From the NCBI GenBank assembly GCA_050699055.1, contig JBOHCT010000042.1, positions 1-23,258 on the forward strand: DNA of 23,258 bases, in the 5' to 3' direction. Of this stretch, positions 1 to 6,622 are shown piece by piece. Both the position numbers and the translations under genes were made by a program. A model generated the notes under the pieces. That model was not told where the DNA came from and did not search any database. It saw only the letters and a list, made by a program, of their open reading frames with translations. How positions within the stretch are numbered: position 1 is the first letter of the stretch; each line of letters opens with the position of its first letter. The DNA comes from JBOHCT01 sp050699055. GTDB lineage: Bacteria > Actinomycetota > Actinomycetes > Streptosporangiales > JBOHCT01.

Positions 1-822
1 GTACGCCGCTTGGCCTCGGGGGACCCGGCGCGCGGCGGGCGGCTCCTCGAGGATGCCGTCGCCGTGCTCCGCCGCCTTCCGGCCGGCGGCGTCCCGCTGT
101 CGGTGCTCGCGGCCCGGTCGGTGGGGGACGGGCACGCGCTCGACCCTGGACGGCCGCTCGCCACCCTTGTGCTGCGGGCCGCGGCCGCGCTCGGCGACGT
201 CCCGCCGCCCCAGACCGCCGAGGGGAGGCGTACCGCCTGGGCCGCGGTCGGCGTGTTGGACGGCGAGCTGACCAACCCCGTTCTCGTCCTCAACCTGCCT
301 GTCGCCACGGGCACGACGACCGGCCGAGTCCTCGCCGCGTACGCCGCCGTCGGGGAACCCGTGTACCTGAGCGCGCGTCAGCTCGTCCGCGACCCACCGC
401 AGCTTGTGGTCGCCGACCGGCCCATCTTCGTGTGCGAGAACCCGACCGTCGTCGCCACCGCCGCTGCCAGGGTCGGCGCGGGGTGCGCACCCGTCGTGTG
501 CGTGAGCGGCCACCCGGGCGCGGCGGCGACAGTGCTGCTGCGCCGACTGTCGGGGGCCGGTGCCGTACTTCACTACCACGGCGACTTCGACTGGCCGGGG
601 GTGACGATCGCGGGCGGGGTCATGACGCGCTTCGGCGCACGCCCATGGCGGTTCGGGGCGGCCGACTACCGTGCCGGTCTCGCGCGGGGCGGGCGCGCAC
701 TGCGGGGCACCCCGGCGTCCACGCCGTGGGATCCGGAGCTGGCGCGGACAATGCGTACGGAATGCGTCGCGGTGGAGGAGGAGACGGTCCTCGACGACCT
801 GCTCCGCGACCTCGCCACCTGA
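1..822 (+). CDS. jetD: Wadjet type II JetD-like Toprim nuclease (DUF2399/TIGR02679), 5' truncated by window
   Basis: The reading frame is open from the first base, so the N-terminus lies outside the window and about 273 codons are seen. The C-terminal half matches the DUF2399 Toprim domain: an acidic residue in FVCENPT (near nt 436) and the DxD pair in YHGDFDWPG (near nt 583) are the expected metal-binding residues of Toprim/Spo11-type enzymes, and both are intact. Family knowledge: in type II Wadjet (JetABCD), the SMC-like JetABC complex senses closed circular plasmids and JetD is the nuclease subunit that cuts them. The jetA, jetB and jetC genes would be expected to the left, outside the window. 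No partner is visible here, so an orphan or broken system cannot be excluded. The downstream 222 bp (823-1044) show no gene. Confidence 0.8.
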   Translation, partial: VRRLASGDPARGGRLLEDAVAVLRRLPAGGVPLSVLAARSVGDGHALDPGRPLATLVLRAAAALGDVPPPQTAEGRRTAWAAVGVLDGELTNPVLVLNLPVATGTTTGRVLAAYAAVGEPVYLSARQLVRDPPQLVVADRPIFVCENPTVVATAAARVGAGCAPVVCVSGHPGAAATVLLRRLSGAGAVLHYHGDFDWPGVTIAGGVMTRFGARPWRFGAADYRAGLARGGRALRGTPASTPWDPELARTMRTECVAVEEETVLDDLLRDLAT

Positions 823-1044
823 CGCGCGGTCGCGCGGCGGTCGGCACTTGCGTGGACGCCGGCGAACCGCCGACGTGATCACGTTTCCTTGGCCTATGAC
901 GGAACTCCCGCCCGATATACGCGGCTTGATCGTCACCAGCCCAGCGAACGTGATCGCTTGCGACATCCCGCGGGGGAATTCGCGACAGTCGGTAGCTGGG
1001 GGAGTGACGCATGTTCGCGGTTCCTACTCCGGCCCGCGCTCGGC

Positions 1045-1440
1045 CTAGATCACGATTAGCTGGAGGCGCGGGTCCACGCGACGGAGGTCGTCGGGATCGC
1101 TGGTGACCGCGGCATGACGGCGGGTGTGCGCGCAGAGGACAACGGAGGCATCGATCATGTCAGGGTGGCCACTGCGGCCGCATAGCTCGCCCGCTGCTCG
1201 CGCGGTCGCGCCGTCCAGATCGACGATGTCGACGTTGAGGCGGCTCAGGAATCGCGCGAGCCGAGCTTGGCGCGCGCCGTCTCGCCAGGCCTGCCCGACC
1301 GGCCCCGCTGGGACGGCAAGCTCATAGCGGCGCTGCTCGGCTCGTTCGAGGAGCGCACGTATCCGATACGAGCCCTTGTCGATGGCGATGAGTGCGCCAG
1401 CGTCCAGAGTGAGGCCCGGGGCCCTTCCGCCGGCGCTCAC
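1045..1440 (-). CDS. PIN-domain (VapC-like) toxin
   Basis: 131 aa. The fold is that of a PIN ribonuclease: D13 in TLDAGALIAI, the D94/D97 cluster in HPDMIDAS and D115-D118 in TSDPDDL are the usual acidic positions. The position normally held by glutamate in the second motif reads PAGPVGQAWRDG, so glutamine replaces the acid; my recollection is that this variant is common in an actinobacterial PIN subgroup. It starts with GTG inside the last codons of the upstream antitoxin gene (GTGA overlap at 1437-1440), so the two are translationally coupled. Role by family: RNA cleavage that stops translation when the antitoxin is lost. The exact VapC class and target RNA are not visible. Confidence 0.85.
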   Translation of the reverse strand: MSAGGRAPGLTLDAGALIAIDKGSYRIRALLERAEQRRYELAVPAGPVGQAWRDGARQARLARFLSRLNVDIVDLDGATARAAGELCGRSGHPDMIDASVVLCAHTRRHAAVTSDPDDLRRVDPRLQLIVI

Positions 1441-1694
1441 CCTGTGCGTCGAGAGGACGTGTCACCGGCAACGCGGGCAAGCTCGGCGTCAGCCCAGGCG
1501 TAGTCGTCCGTCGACGGGGGGCCCAGCTCCGCCTTCCACTCGTCCAATAGCTCGCGGAGCGTGCCTTGTTTCCCGTGATCCCGCATCGCGGCGGCGACAT
1601 AGGCGGACACCGAGCTGGTCTTGCCTTCCGCGACTGCCTGATCAGCCTGCGCGAGTAGCTCCTCCGGCACGCTCACCGTGATCCTCCTGTTCAT
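1437..1694 (-). CDS. Ribbon-helix-helix antitoxin (VapB/CopG-like)
   Basis: 85 aa. The N-terminus RRITVSVPEELLAQADQAV is the typical RHH beta-strand plus first helix, which binds DNA as a dimer; the acidic/tryptophan-rich tail (DEWKAEL...DYAWADAEL) is the likely toxin-binding part. The ATG start is chosen because a later GTG, at codon 7, would delete the DNA-binding strand, even though an AGGAGG lies 6 nt in front of that GTG. The ATG instead sits exactly where a leaderless transcript would start (see promoter). It is the first gene of a two-gene operon with the PIN toxin. Autoregulation is expected for the family; the TGATCA core upstream is a possible operator. Confidence 0.85.
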   Translation of the reverse strand: MNRRITVSVPEELLAQADQAVAEGKTSSVSAYVAAAMRDHGKQGTLRELLDEWKAELGPPSTDDYAWADAELARVAGDTSSRRTG

Positions 1695-1706
1695 ACATTG
1701 ATCATA
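1694..1706 (-). promoter_or_regulatory. Predicted leaderless promoter of the antitoxin-toxin operon
   Basis: Read on the minus strand, TATGAT (1706-1701) matches five of six positions of the -10 consensus and is followed by six bases and then the ATG, so the A of the start codon falls on the expected +1. No good -35 was found. The -10 includes the TGATCA palindrome, a plausible site for RHH autorepression. Confidence 0.55.
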
Positions 1707-1795
1707 CCCGGCGGCCGGCCCACCGCGAGGAGTCGCATCGACGGTTTCGCGGCAGGCGTCTGCCGGCTCGTCGAGCGACCGCTCAGCGCGGTGAA

Positions 1796-1811
1796 CCGAA
1801 CATTAGTTCGA
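1796..1811. promoter_or_regulatory. LexA (SOS) box
   Basis: CCGAACATTAGTTCGA matches the actinobacterial/Gram-positive SOS box TCGAAC-N4-GTTCGA at 11 of 12 defined positions, with a perfect CGAAC-N4-GTTCG core. It overlaps a possible -35 (TTCGAC, 1807-1812), 16 bp ahead of a possible -10 (GACAAT, 1829-1834) pointing to glpD. The antitoxin promoter lies about 90 bp to the other side. Which gene it controls is unclear. Confidence 0.6.
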
Positions 1812-1913
1812 CGCTAACGGTCAGAGCCGACAATCCCAGCCGGCGAGGGAACCCGGGCGTCCCACCGCCGCGGGTGGATGACCGGACCGTCGGCCATGCC
1901 GACCGCCCGGACC

Positions 1914-1935
1914 CGACTCTTCCGCGGAAGAGTCG
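1914..1935. repeat. 22-bp perfect palindrome upstream of glpD
   Basis: The half-site CGACTCTTCCG is followed directly by its exact reverse complement, with no loop. It ends 97 bp before the glpD start. Lack of a loop and of a T-run argues for a dimeric regulator operator rather than a terminator. The regulator is unknown. Confidence 0.55.
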
Positions 1936-2032
1936 AGCCTCGACGAGGGTGGGAAAGAATGTGGGGACGGGTGGCCTGTCGAGGTCGGTCCACTCGGGAT
2001 CCTCGTACCGAGGTCGGCAGGGAGGAGGGGGC

Positions 2033-3736
2033 ATGCTGCCAGCTCAGCTCAGTCCCGAGCGGCGCCGGGCGGACCTGGCCCGGATGGCGCGGGAGACGTT
2101 CGACATCGTGGTCGTCGGCGGCGGGGTCACCGGTACGGGCACCGCGCTCGACGCGGCGACACGCGGGCTGTCGGTGGCGCTGGTGGAGGCCCGCGACTAC
2201 GCGGCGGGCACCTCAAGCCGTTCGAGCAAGCTGATCCACGGCGGTCTGCGCTACCTCGAACAGCTCAACGTCGCTCTTGTCAGGGAGGCGCTTCAGGAAC
2301 GCGCGCTGCTGCTGCACCGGCTCGCCCCCCACCTGGTGCGTCCGGTGCCGTTCCTCTACCCGCTCGCGCACCGGGGCTGGGAGCGGGTCTACGTCGGTAG
2401 CGGGGTGCTGCTCTACGACACGATGGGGGGTGCCCGCGCCCTACCCCACCACCGGCACCTGACCCGCCGCCAGGCCCGTAGGCTCGTTCCCGCGCTGCGC
2501 AGCGACGCCCTCGTCGGGGCGGTCCAGTACCACGACGCGCAGGTGGACGACGCTCGCTACGTGCTCACCCTCGCACGGACCGCCGCCCAGCACGGCGGGG
2601 CGCTGGCGACGAGCGCCCGCGTCGTCGGGTTCGCGCGCGAGGGCGAGCGGGTCGTCGGGGTGCGCGTGGCGGACCTGGAGACCGGCGGGGACATCACCGT
2701 ACGGGCGCGCCAGACGATCAACGCGACAGGAGTGTGGACGGACGAGATCCAGGACCTGGTCGGGGGGCGCGGCAGGTTCCATGTGCGCGCCTCGAAGGGC
2801 GTTCATCTCCTCGTACCCCGTGACCGCATCCACGCGGACACCGGGCTCATCCTGCGCACGGAGACCAGCGTGCTCTTCGTCATACCCTGGGGCAGGCACT
2901 GGATCATCGGCACCACCGACACCGACTGGGACCTCGACAAGGCCCACCCGGCCGCGAGCCGGGCCGACATCGACTACCTCCTCGAGCACGTCAACGCGGT
3001 GCTGACCCCGCCGCTGACCCACGAGGACATCGAGGGCGTCTACGCGGGCCTCCGTCCGTTGCTCGCGGGCGAATCGGAGGACACCAGCCAGCTGTCCCGC
3101 GAGCACCTCGTCGCGCAGCCGGTGCCGGGTCTGATCGCCGTCGCCGGCGGCAAGTACACGACCTACCGGGTGATGGCCAAGGACGCGGTGGACGCGGCGG
3201 CGCGCGGCCTCGGCGCGGTGCCGCCTTCTGCGGCCGAAGTGACGCCGCTCGCGGGGGCGGTCGGCTTCCATACCCTCTACAACGGGCGCGCGCGGCTGGC
3301 CGAGCGTTCCGGGCTGCACGTCGCGCGGATCGAACACCTGCTGGGCCGGTACGGGTCGCTCGTCGACGAGCTGCTCGACCTCGTCGTCGACGACCCCGAA
3401 CTCGGCAGGCCGATCGAAGGCGCGGACGACTACCTGCGGGTCGAGGCCAGGTACGCCGCCTCGCATGAGGGGGCGCTCCACCTCGACGACATCCTGACCC
3501 GTCGTACCCGGATCTCCATCGAGACCTGGGACCGCGGTGTGACCGCGGCCGAACCGGTGGCGCGCGTCGTCGCCCCGGTGCTCGGCTGGACAGAGGAGAC
3601 CGTCGAACGTGAGGTCGCGCACTACCGGGCGCGGGTGGCCGCGGAGCGCGACTCCCAGGAGCAGCGGGATGACAGGACGGCGGACGCGGCGCGGCTCGGC
3701 GCTCCCGACGTCCGGTTCGCCGCGCTCACGCCCTAG
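2033..3736 (+). CDS. glpD: Aerobic glycerol-3-phosphate dehydrogenase
   Basis: 567 aa from the ATG at 2033, preceded by GGAGGAGGGG. It oxidises sn-glycerol 3-phosphate to dihydroxyacetone phosphate and passes electrons through FAD to the quinone pool at the membrane. The FAD-binding Rossmann motif VVVGGGVTGTG lies at residues 26-36, followed by the family signature GTSSRSSKLIHGGLRYLE (about 59-76); PWGRHWIIGTTDTDWD and the VAGGKYTTYR motif are also typical, and the C-terminal domain (about 390-530) is present, so length and order fit an intact enzyme. No glpF or glpK is adjacent, so it appears to be a single-gene unit. Its last codons overlap a palindrome shared with the convergent small gene. 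A degraded copy of part of this gene lies at 6538-6622. Confidence 0.95.
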   Translation: MLPAQLSPERRRADLARMARETFDIVVVGGGVTGTGTALDAATRGLSVALVEARDYAAGTSSRSSKLIHGGLRYLEQLNVALVREALQERALLLHRLAPHLVRPVPFLYPLAHRGWERVYVGSGVLLYDTMGGARALPHHRHLTRRQARRLVPALRSDALVGAVQYHDAQVDDARYVLTLARTAAQHGGALATSARVVGFAREGERVVGVRVADLETGGDITVRARQTINATGVWTDEIQDLVGGRGRFHVRASKGVHLLVPRDRIHADTGLILRTETSVLFVIPWGRHWIIGTTDTDWDLDKAHPAASRADIDYLLEHVNAVLTPPLTHEDIEGVYAGLRPLLAGESEDTSQLSREHLVAQPVPGLIAVAGGKYTTYRVMAKDAVDAAARGLGAVPPSAAEVTPLAGAVGFHTLYNGRARLAERSGLHVARIEHLLGRYGSLVDELLDLVVDDPELGRPIEGADDYLRVEARYAASHEGALHLDDILTRRTRISIETWDRGVTAAEPVARVVAPVLGWTEETVEREVAHYRARVAAERDSQEQRDDRTADAARLGAPDVRFAALTP

Positions 3737-3743
3737 GCCTAGG
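3732..3743. repeat. CCTAGGCCTAGG palindrome across two convergent stop codons
   Basis: This perfect 12-bp palindrome contains the TAG stop of glpD (3734-3736) and the TAG stop of the convergent gene (3741-3739). Only two bases separate the two reading frames. It has no loop and no T-run, so terminator function is uncertain. Confidence 0.5.
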
Positions 3744-4011
3744 CAGGGAGTTTGCGGAGCGTCTGGCGCCTGTACTCCGGGTGGCGTTCCCACCAGGCCG
3801 CAAACGGCGTCGACGCGGCCAACGCCGCGTCGCGGTAGCGACGGTAGCGCGGTGTCTGGGACCGCGGGAGCGCCCCGGCGTCGACGAACCGGCCGTCGTG
3901 GTCGTAGTGCATTCCGGCAACGCGCGCGAGCTCTGCGTCGGGCCTCCGTTCACGTACGACCCGATACCCCGGTAGGGGGTCGGAAGTGCACACCGCAGGT
4001 TGACGATTCAT
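3739..4011 (-). CDS. Small hypothetical protein, 90 aa
   Basis: I do not recognise this family. The ATG at 4011 is chosen because GGGAG lies nine bases upstream and the sequence farther upstream belongs to the divergent gene. The protein is soluble, Arg/Tyr/Trp-rich in its second half (PRYRRYRDA, FAAWWERHPEYRR) and has no membrane segment or signal peptide. Residues 25-33 (DAELARVAG) are identical to a stretch in the tail of the RHH antitoxin at 1437-1694. It converges on glpD and is divergent from the sensor operon, with only 27 bp between the two start codons, so the two promoters must overlap. Confidence 0.65.
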   Translation of the reverse strand: MNRQPAVCTSDPLPGYRVVRERRPDAELARVAGMHYDHDGRFVDAGALPRSQTPRYRRYRDAALAASTPFAAWWERHPEYRRQTLRKLPA

Positions 4012-4031
4012 CGGTTCGTTCTCCCTAGCGT
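4000..4031 (+). promoter_or_regulatory. Candidate near-leaderless promoter of the sensor/kinase operon
   Basis: TTGACG (4000-4005) and TAGCGT (4026-4031) resemble actinobacterial -35 and -10 elements, though the 20-bp spacer is long. The -10 ends seven bases before the ATG at 4039, and no Shine-Dalgarno is seen in between. The -35 lies inside the first codons of the divergent small gene. Confidence 0.4.
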
Positions 4032-4038
4032 TGTCGAC

Positions 4039-4548
4039 ATGACGGATCTCGAAGAGACACAAGTGACCCCTGGGGTGAGACGCCGGCCGCTTCGGCGCTG
4101 GGTCGGCCAGCTCGGCTACGGCCTGGTCTCCTTTCCGCTTAACCTCGTGTCGGCCCTTCTCACGCTGGTGGGTGGGTTGCGGACGGCGGCCGGCTGGCAG
4201 TGCAGGCTCGCGGGCAGGACGCCGCGCCGTGCGAGCGCGCCCGCCCTGCTCGCCCACGTGCTGGCCACGACACCCGCGGTCGCGGTCGCGTTCGTGCTGT
4301 CAGGGCTGTCGACCTGGGTGCTGGGTCTCAACCTCGCCTACCCGCTGCGTGACTTCTCCTGGTGGGATCTCACCCACGTGTTTTCGGCCAGCCACCAGGT
4401 CGCCGACTCGTGGGGTGGGCCGACACTGGCCGGTGCCTGGGCGGTACACGGTCTCGGCGCGATCGCCATCGCGGTTGTGCTCTCCTGGCCGATCGGGTGG
4501 CTGACGGACTTGCATCGGCGTTCGGTTACCCGGAGGCTGTGCGGATGA
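4039..4548 (+). CDS. Membrane protein of the actinobacterial sensor-domain type, partner of the histidine kinase
   Basis: 169 aa from the ATG at 4039; an earlier ATG at 4000 is possible but adds only a hydrophilic tail overlapping the divergent gene. Three hydrophobic stretches are visible: LGYGLVSFPLNLVSALLTLV near the N-terminus, HVLATTPAVAVAFVLSGLST in the middle and AWAVHGLGAIAIAVVLSWPI near the C-terminus. The layout resembles the stand-alone putative sensor membrane proteins encoded before LuxR-type two-component systems in actinobacteria. Its stop overlaps the kinase start (ATGA at 4545), so it is probably co-translated and may sense the signal or modulate the kinase. The stimulus is unknown. 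Confidence 0.7.
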   Translation: MTDLEETQVTPGVRRRPLRRWVGQLGYGLVSFPLNLVSALLTLVGGLRTAAGWQCRLAGRTPRRASAPALLAHVLATTPAVAVAFVLSGLSTWVLGLNLAYPLRDFSWWDLTHVFSASHQVADSWGGPTLAGAWAVHGLGAIAIAVVLSWPIGWLTDLHRRSVTRRLCG

Positions 4549-5813
4549 CGGCGACGACTTCTGACGCAATGCTCGGCCGGCTGTCGCGGGCGTCCCGTAC
4601 GGTTGCCGGCGAGCTCTTCGCCTTGCGCAGGCAGGACGTCGGGCCGACGTCTGCCGCCCGCTGGTGGTTCGCCGCACCGGCCGTCGTCGTCGTGCTCGGT
4701 CTCGGCGCCCTTGACCTGGTCCAGCACTACGACGTCGGCCTTCCTGCGGCCATGGGGTTGAGCTGTCTGCGGGCTGCTCCGCTGGTGTTCCTGCCGCGAT
4801 GGCCGCTGGCGTCGTGGTGGGCCCTGGTCGCCGCCGGCGTCGGCACCGCGGCCGTTGTCCAACCGACCAGCGAGAGCGAGCCCTGGCCATGGGCGGTGAG
4901 CACCGCGCTGGCTCTGGCGGTAGCCCTCGCCGTACTCACCCCGCGCGTGCGTCGGGCGACCGCGTGCGCCCTGTGGGCGTCCGTGCAGATCGTGGGTCTG
5001 GCGATGTGGGGGTTCGGCATCGGGTACGGCGAGTCGCTGGTCATCTCGCTGGTCGGGACCGCCGTTGCCACGGGTCTCGCCGTGGTGGGTGGGTGGCTGG
5101 TCGCCGCCAAGAACGCCGCGGAGCAGCGCCTGGTGTTCGCGCAGCGGCAAAGTCGCGCCGAGCGCGACCGCAGCCTCCTCCTCGAGGAGCGCGCACGGGT
5201 CGCCCGGGACCTGCATGACGTGGTAGCCCACCACATGTCGGTGATCACGGTCCAGGCGGACAGCGCCGGGCACCGTCTCGCCGACCTCCACACCGACGCT
5301 CGCGAGGAGTTCGCTTCGATCGCCGGGTCCGCACGGGCAGCGCTCGGGGAGATGCGCCGAGTGCTGGACGTGCTGCGCTCGGACTCGGAGATGACCCGCA
5401 CGGCGTACGCGCCGCAGGCAGAGCTGGCATCGTTGCCCGACCTCGTGGCCAACGTGCGACGAGCCGGCGTCGAGGTGCGGCTCGATGCCGAGGAGCCGCC
5501 GCGTCGACTGTCACCGCAGCTGGAGCTGACCGCCTACCGGGTGGTGCAGGAGGCCCTGAGCAACGTGGTACGGCACGCGCCTGAGGCGAGTGCGACGGTG
5601 CGGGTCCACCAGAGCCAGGGGGCGCTGCGGATCGAGGTGACCAACACGGCGGCGTGCGCATCGGGGGTCGTGGAGTCGTCGCACGCGGCGGGAGGCCTTG
5701 CCGGGATGGCCGATCGGGTGGGCGCGCTCGGCGGCTGGTTGAGAGCGGCCCCCCTTGAGGGCGGTGGGTTCCGGCTCGAGGCTTCGCTCCCGGTCGCCGG
5801 GTCCACGTCATGA
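4545..5813 (+). CDS. Sensor histidine kinase (HisKA_3 / NarL-partner type)
   Basis: 422 aa, starting at the ATG that overlaps the previous stop. The first half (about 40-200) has several hydrophobic helices and probably forms a membrane domain of about six segments. A short coiled stretch (about 195-220) leads into the HisKA_3 dimerisation motif RDLHDVVAHHMSVITVQAD, with H224 as the predicted phospho-acceptor. The ATPase domain has the N-box VVQEALSNVVRHAPEA and the G-box GGLAGMADRVGALGG. It should autophosphorylate and pass phosphate to the response regulator, whose start overlaps its stop (ATGA at 5810). The signal is not apparent from the sequence. Confidence 0.92.
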   Translation: MTATTSDAMLGRLSRASRTVAGELFALRRQDVGPTSAARWWFAAPAVVVVLGLGALDLVQHYDVGLPAAMGLSCLRAAPLVFLPRWPLASWWALVAAGVGTAAVVQPTSESEPWPWAVSTALALAVALAVLTPRVRRATACALWASVQIVGLAMWGFGIGYGESLVISLVGTAVATGLAVVGGWLVAAKNAAEQRLVFAQRQSRAERDRSLLLEERARVARDLHDVVAHHMSVITVQADSAGHRLADLHTDAREEFASIAGSARAALGEMRRVLDVLRSDSEMTRTAYAPQAELASLPDLVANVRRAGVEVRLDAEEPPRRLSPQLELTAYRVVQEALSNVVRHAPEASATVRVHQSQGALRIEVTNTAACASGVVESSHAAGGLAGMADRVGALGGWLRAAPLEGGGFRLEASLPVAGSTS

Positions 5814-6472
5814 GCATCAGCGTGGTCGTGGTCGACGACCAGCCGGTGGTGCGGGCCGGTTTCGCGGCCCTGCTCGATGCCCTGCCAGACATCACGGTTG
5901 TTGGGCAGGCCGCGAACGGCATGGAGGCGGTCGGTGTGATGGAAGCGCAGGCACCCGACGTCGTACTGATGGACGTGCGGATGCCTGTGATGGACGGCGT
6001 GGAGGCCACCCGAAGGATCCTGGCGAACCCCGGGACGACGGCCAAGGTGCTGGTGCTGACGACGTTCGACCTCGACGACTACGTCTACGACTCGCTGCGA
6101 GCCGGTGCGAGCGGCTTCATCCTCAAGGACGCCCGGCCTGACGAGCTCGCCTCCGCGGTGCGCGTCGTCGCCGCCGGCGACGCGTTGCTCGCTCCATCGG
6201 TGACACGTCGGATGATCGCGGAGTTCACCTCCCGGCGGGCAAGCGTGGTCACGGATCGAGCCCTGCACGAGCTGACAGCGCGGGAGAACGACGTGCTCCG
6301 GCTGGTCGCGCAGGGGCTGTCGAACAGCGAGATCGCCGACCGGCTGGTGGTGGCCGAGCAGACGGTGAAGACCCACGTAAGCCGGATCTTCGCCAAGCTG
6401 GGCGTGCGCGACCGGGCGCAGGCGGTCGTGTTCGCCTACGAGCGGGGCCTCGTTGCGGTCGACGGGGGCTAG
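5810..6472 (+). CDS. NarL/FixJ-family response regulator
   Basis: 220 aa. The receiver domain (1 to about 125) has the acidic pair VVDDQ near residues 8-10, the phospho-acceptor D55 in VVLMDVRMP, the switch threonines in LVLTTFD and the lysine in FILKD. The C-terminal LuxR-type helix-turn-helix runs from about 155 to 215 (LTARENDVLRLVAQGLSNSEIADRL, then VKTHVSRIFAKLGVRDR). It forms the last gene of the three-gene signalling operon, translationally coupled to the kinase. The targets are unknown; no obvious target gene lies directly downstream, since the next intact gene runs on the opposite strand. Confidence 0.95.
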   Translation: MSISVVVVDDQPVVRAGFAALLDALPDITVVGQAANGMEAVGVMEAQAPDVVLMDVRMPVMDGVEATRRILANPGTTAKVLVLTTFDLDDYVYDSLRAGASGFILKDARPDELASAVRVVAAGDALLAPSVTRRMIAEFTSRRASVVTDRALHELTARENDVLRLVAQGLSNSEIADRLVVAEQTVKTHVSRIFAKLGVRDRAQAVVFAYERGLVAVDGG

Positions 6473-6537
6473 GCCCTGCGGAGGGGCGCCGTCACGGCCG
6501 GCGAAATCGTTCCCGCCTGCGGCGTCGCTGCCCGGTG

Positions 6538-6622
6538 GAAGTGGCCGTGCGTGGGCTGTCGGTGGCGCTGGTGGAGGCCCGCGAGTACGCCGCGGGCACC
6601 TCGAGCCGCGCTCACGCCCTAG
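6538..6622 (+). pseudogene. Internally deleted fossil of a glpD paralogue
   Basis: Nucleotides 6553-6584 are identical over 32 bases to 2165-2196 in glpD; the encoded RGLSVALVEAREYAAGTSSR equals GlpD residues 44-63 with Asp replaced by Glu. This is followed at once by 6605-6622, identical over 18 bases to the last codons and stop of glpD (3719-3736). About 1.5 kb of the gene is missing, the frame shifts at the join, and the join lies on a shared GCCG, consistent with deletion by microhomology. Slight codon differences (GAG/GAC, GCC/GCG, TCG/TCA) show that it came from a diverged copy rather than from a recent copy of 2033-3736. It cannot encode a functional enzyme. Confidence 0.8.

Larger units (their letters stand above)
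1707..2032. other. Intergenic control region between antitoxin and glpD
   Basis: This stretch of 326 bp shows no convincing gene. The glpD frame is open upstream to 1874, but that part (rich in Arg/Gly/Ser) looks unlike any GlpD N-terminus. The region holds a LexA-type box (1796-1811), a possible promoter just after it (1807-1834), a CCACC/GGTGG hairpin near 1862-1876, a 22-bp perfect palindrome (1914-1935), a short CCTCG-A-CGAGG dyad (1938-1948) and the glpD ribosome binding site. Confidence 0.6.

Noticed and set aside
823..1044. Search for a gene or att-like site after jetD
   Set aside because: Only antisense-type frames and scattered GTGATC repeats were seen; no supported feature.
1797..1810. 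CGAAC-N4-GTTCG as a GlpR operator for glpD
   Set aside because: GlpR-type operators have the halves in the opposite order (TTCG...CGAA); the order here is that of a LexA box.
1874..2032. 53-codon N-terminal extension of GlpD
   Set aside because: A strong ribosome binding site precedes ATG 2033, the extension is unlike GlpD proteins, and it contains the 22-bp palindrome.
2441..3793. 450-codon minus-strand frame opposite glpD
   Set aside because: Shadow of glpD; rich in Arg/Val/His/Asp in the pattern of reversed codons, with no family match.
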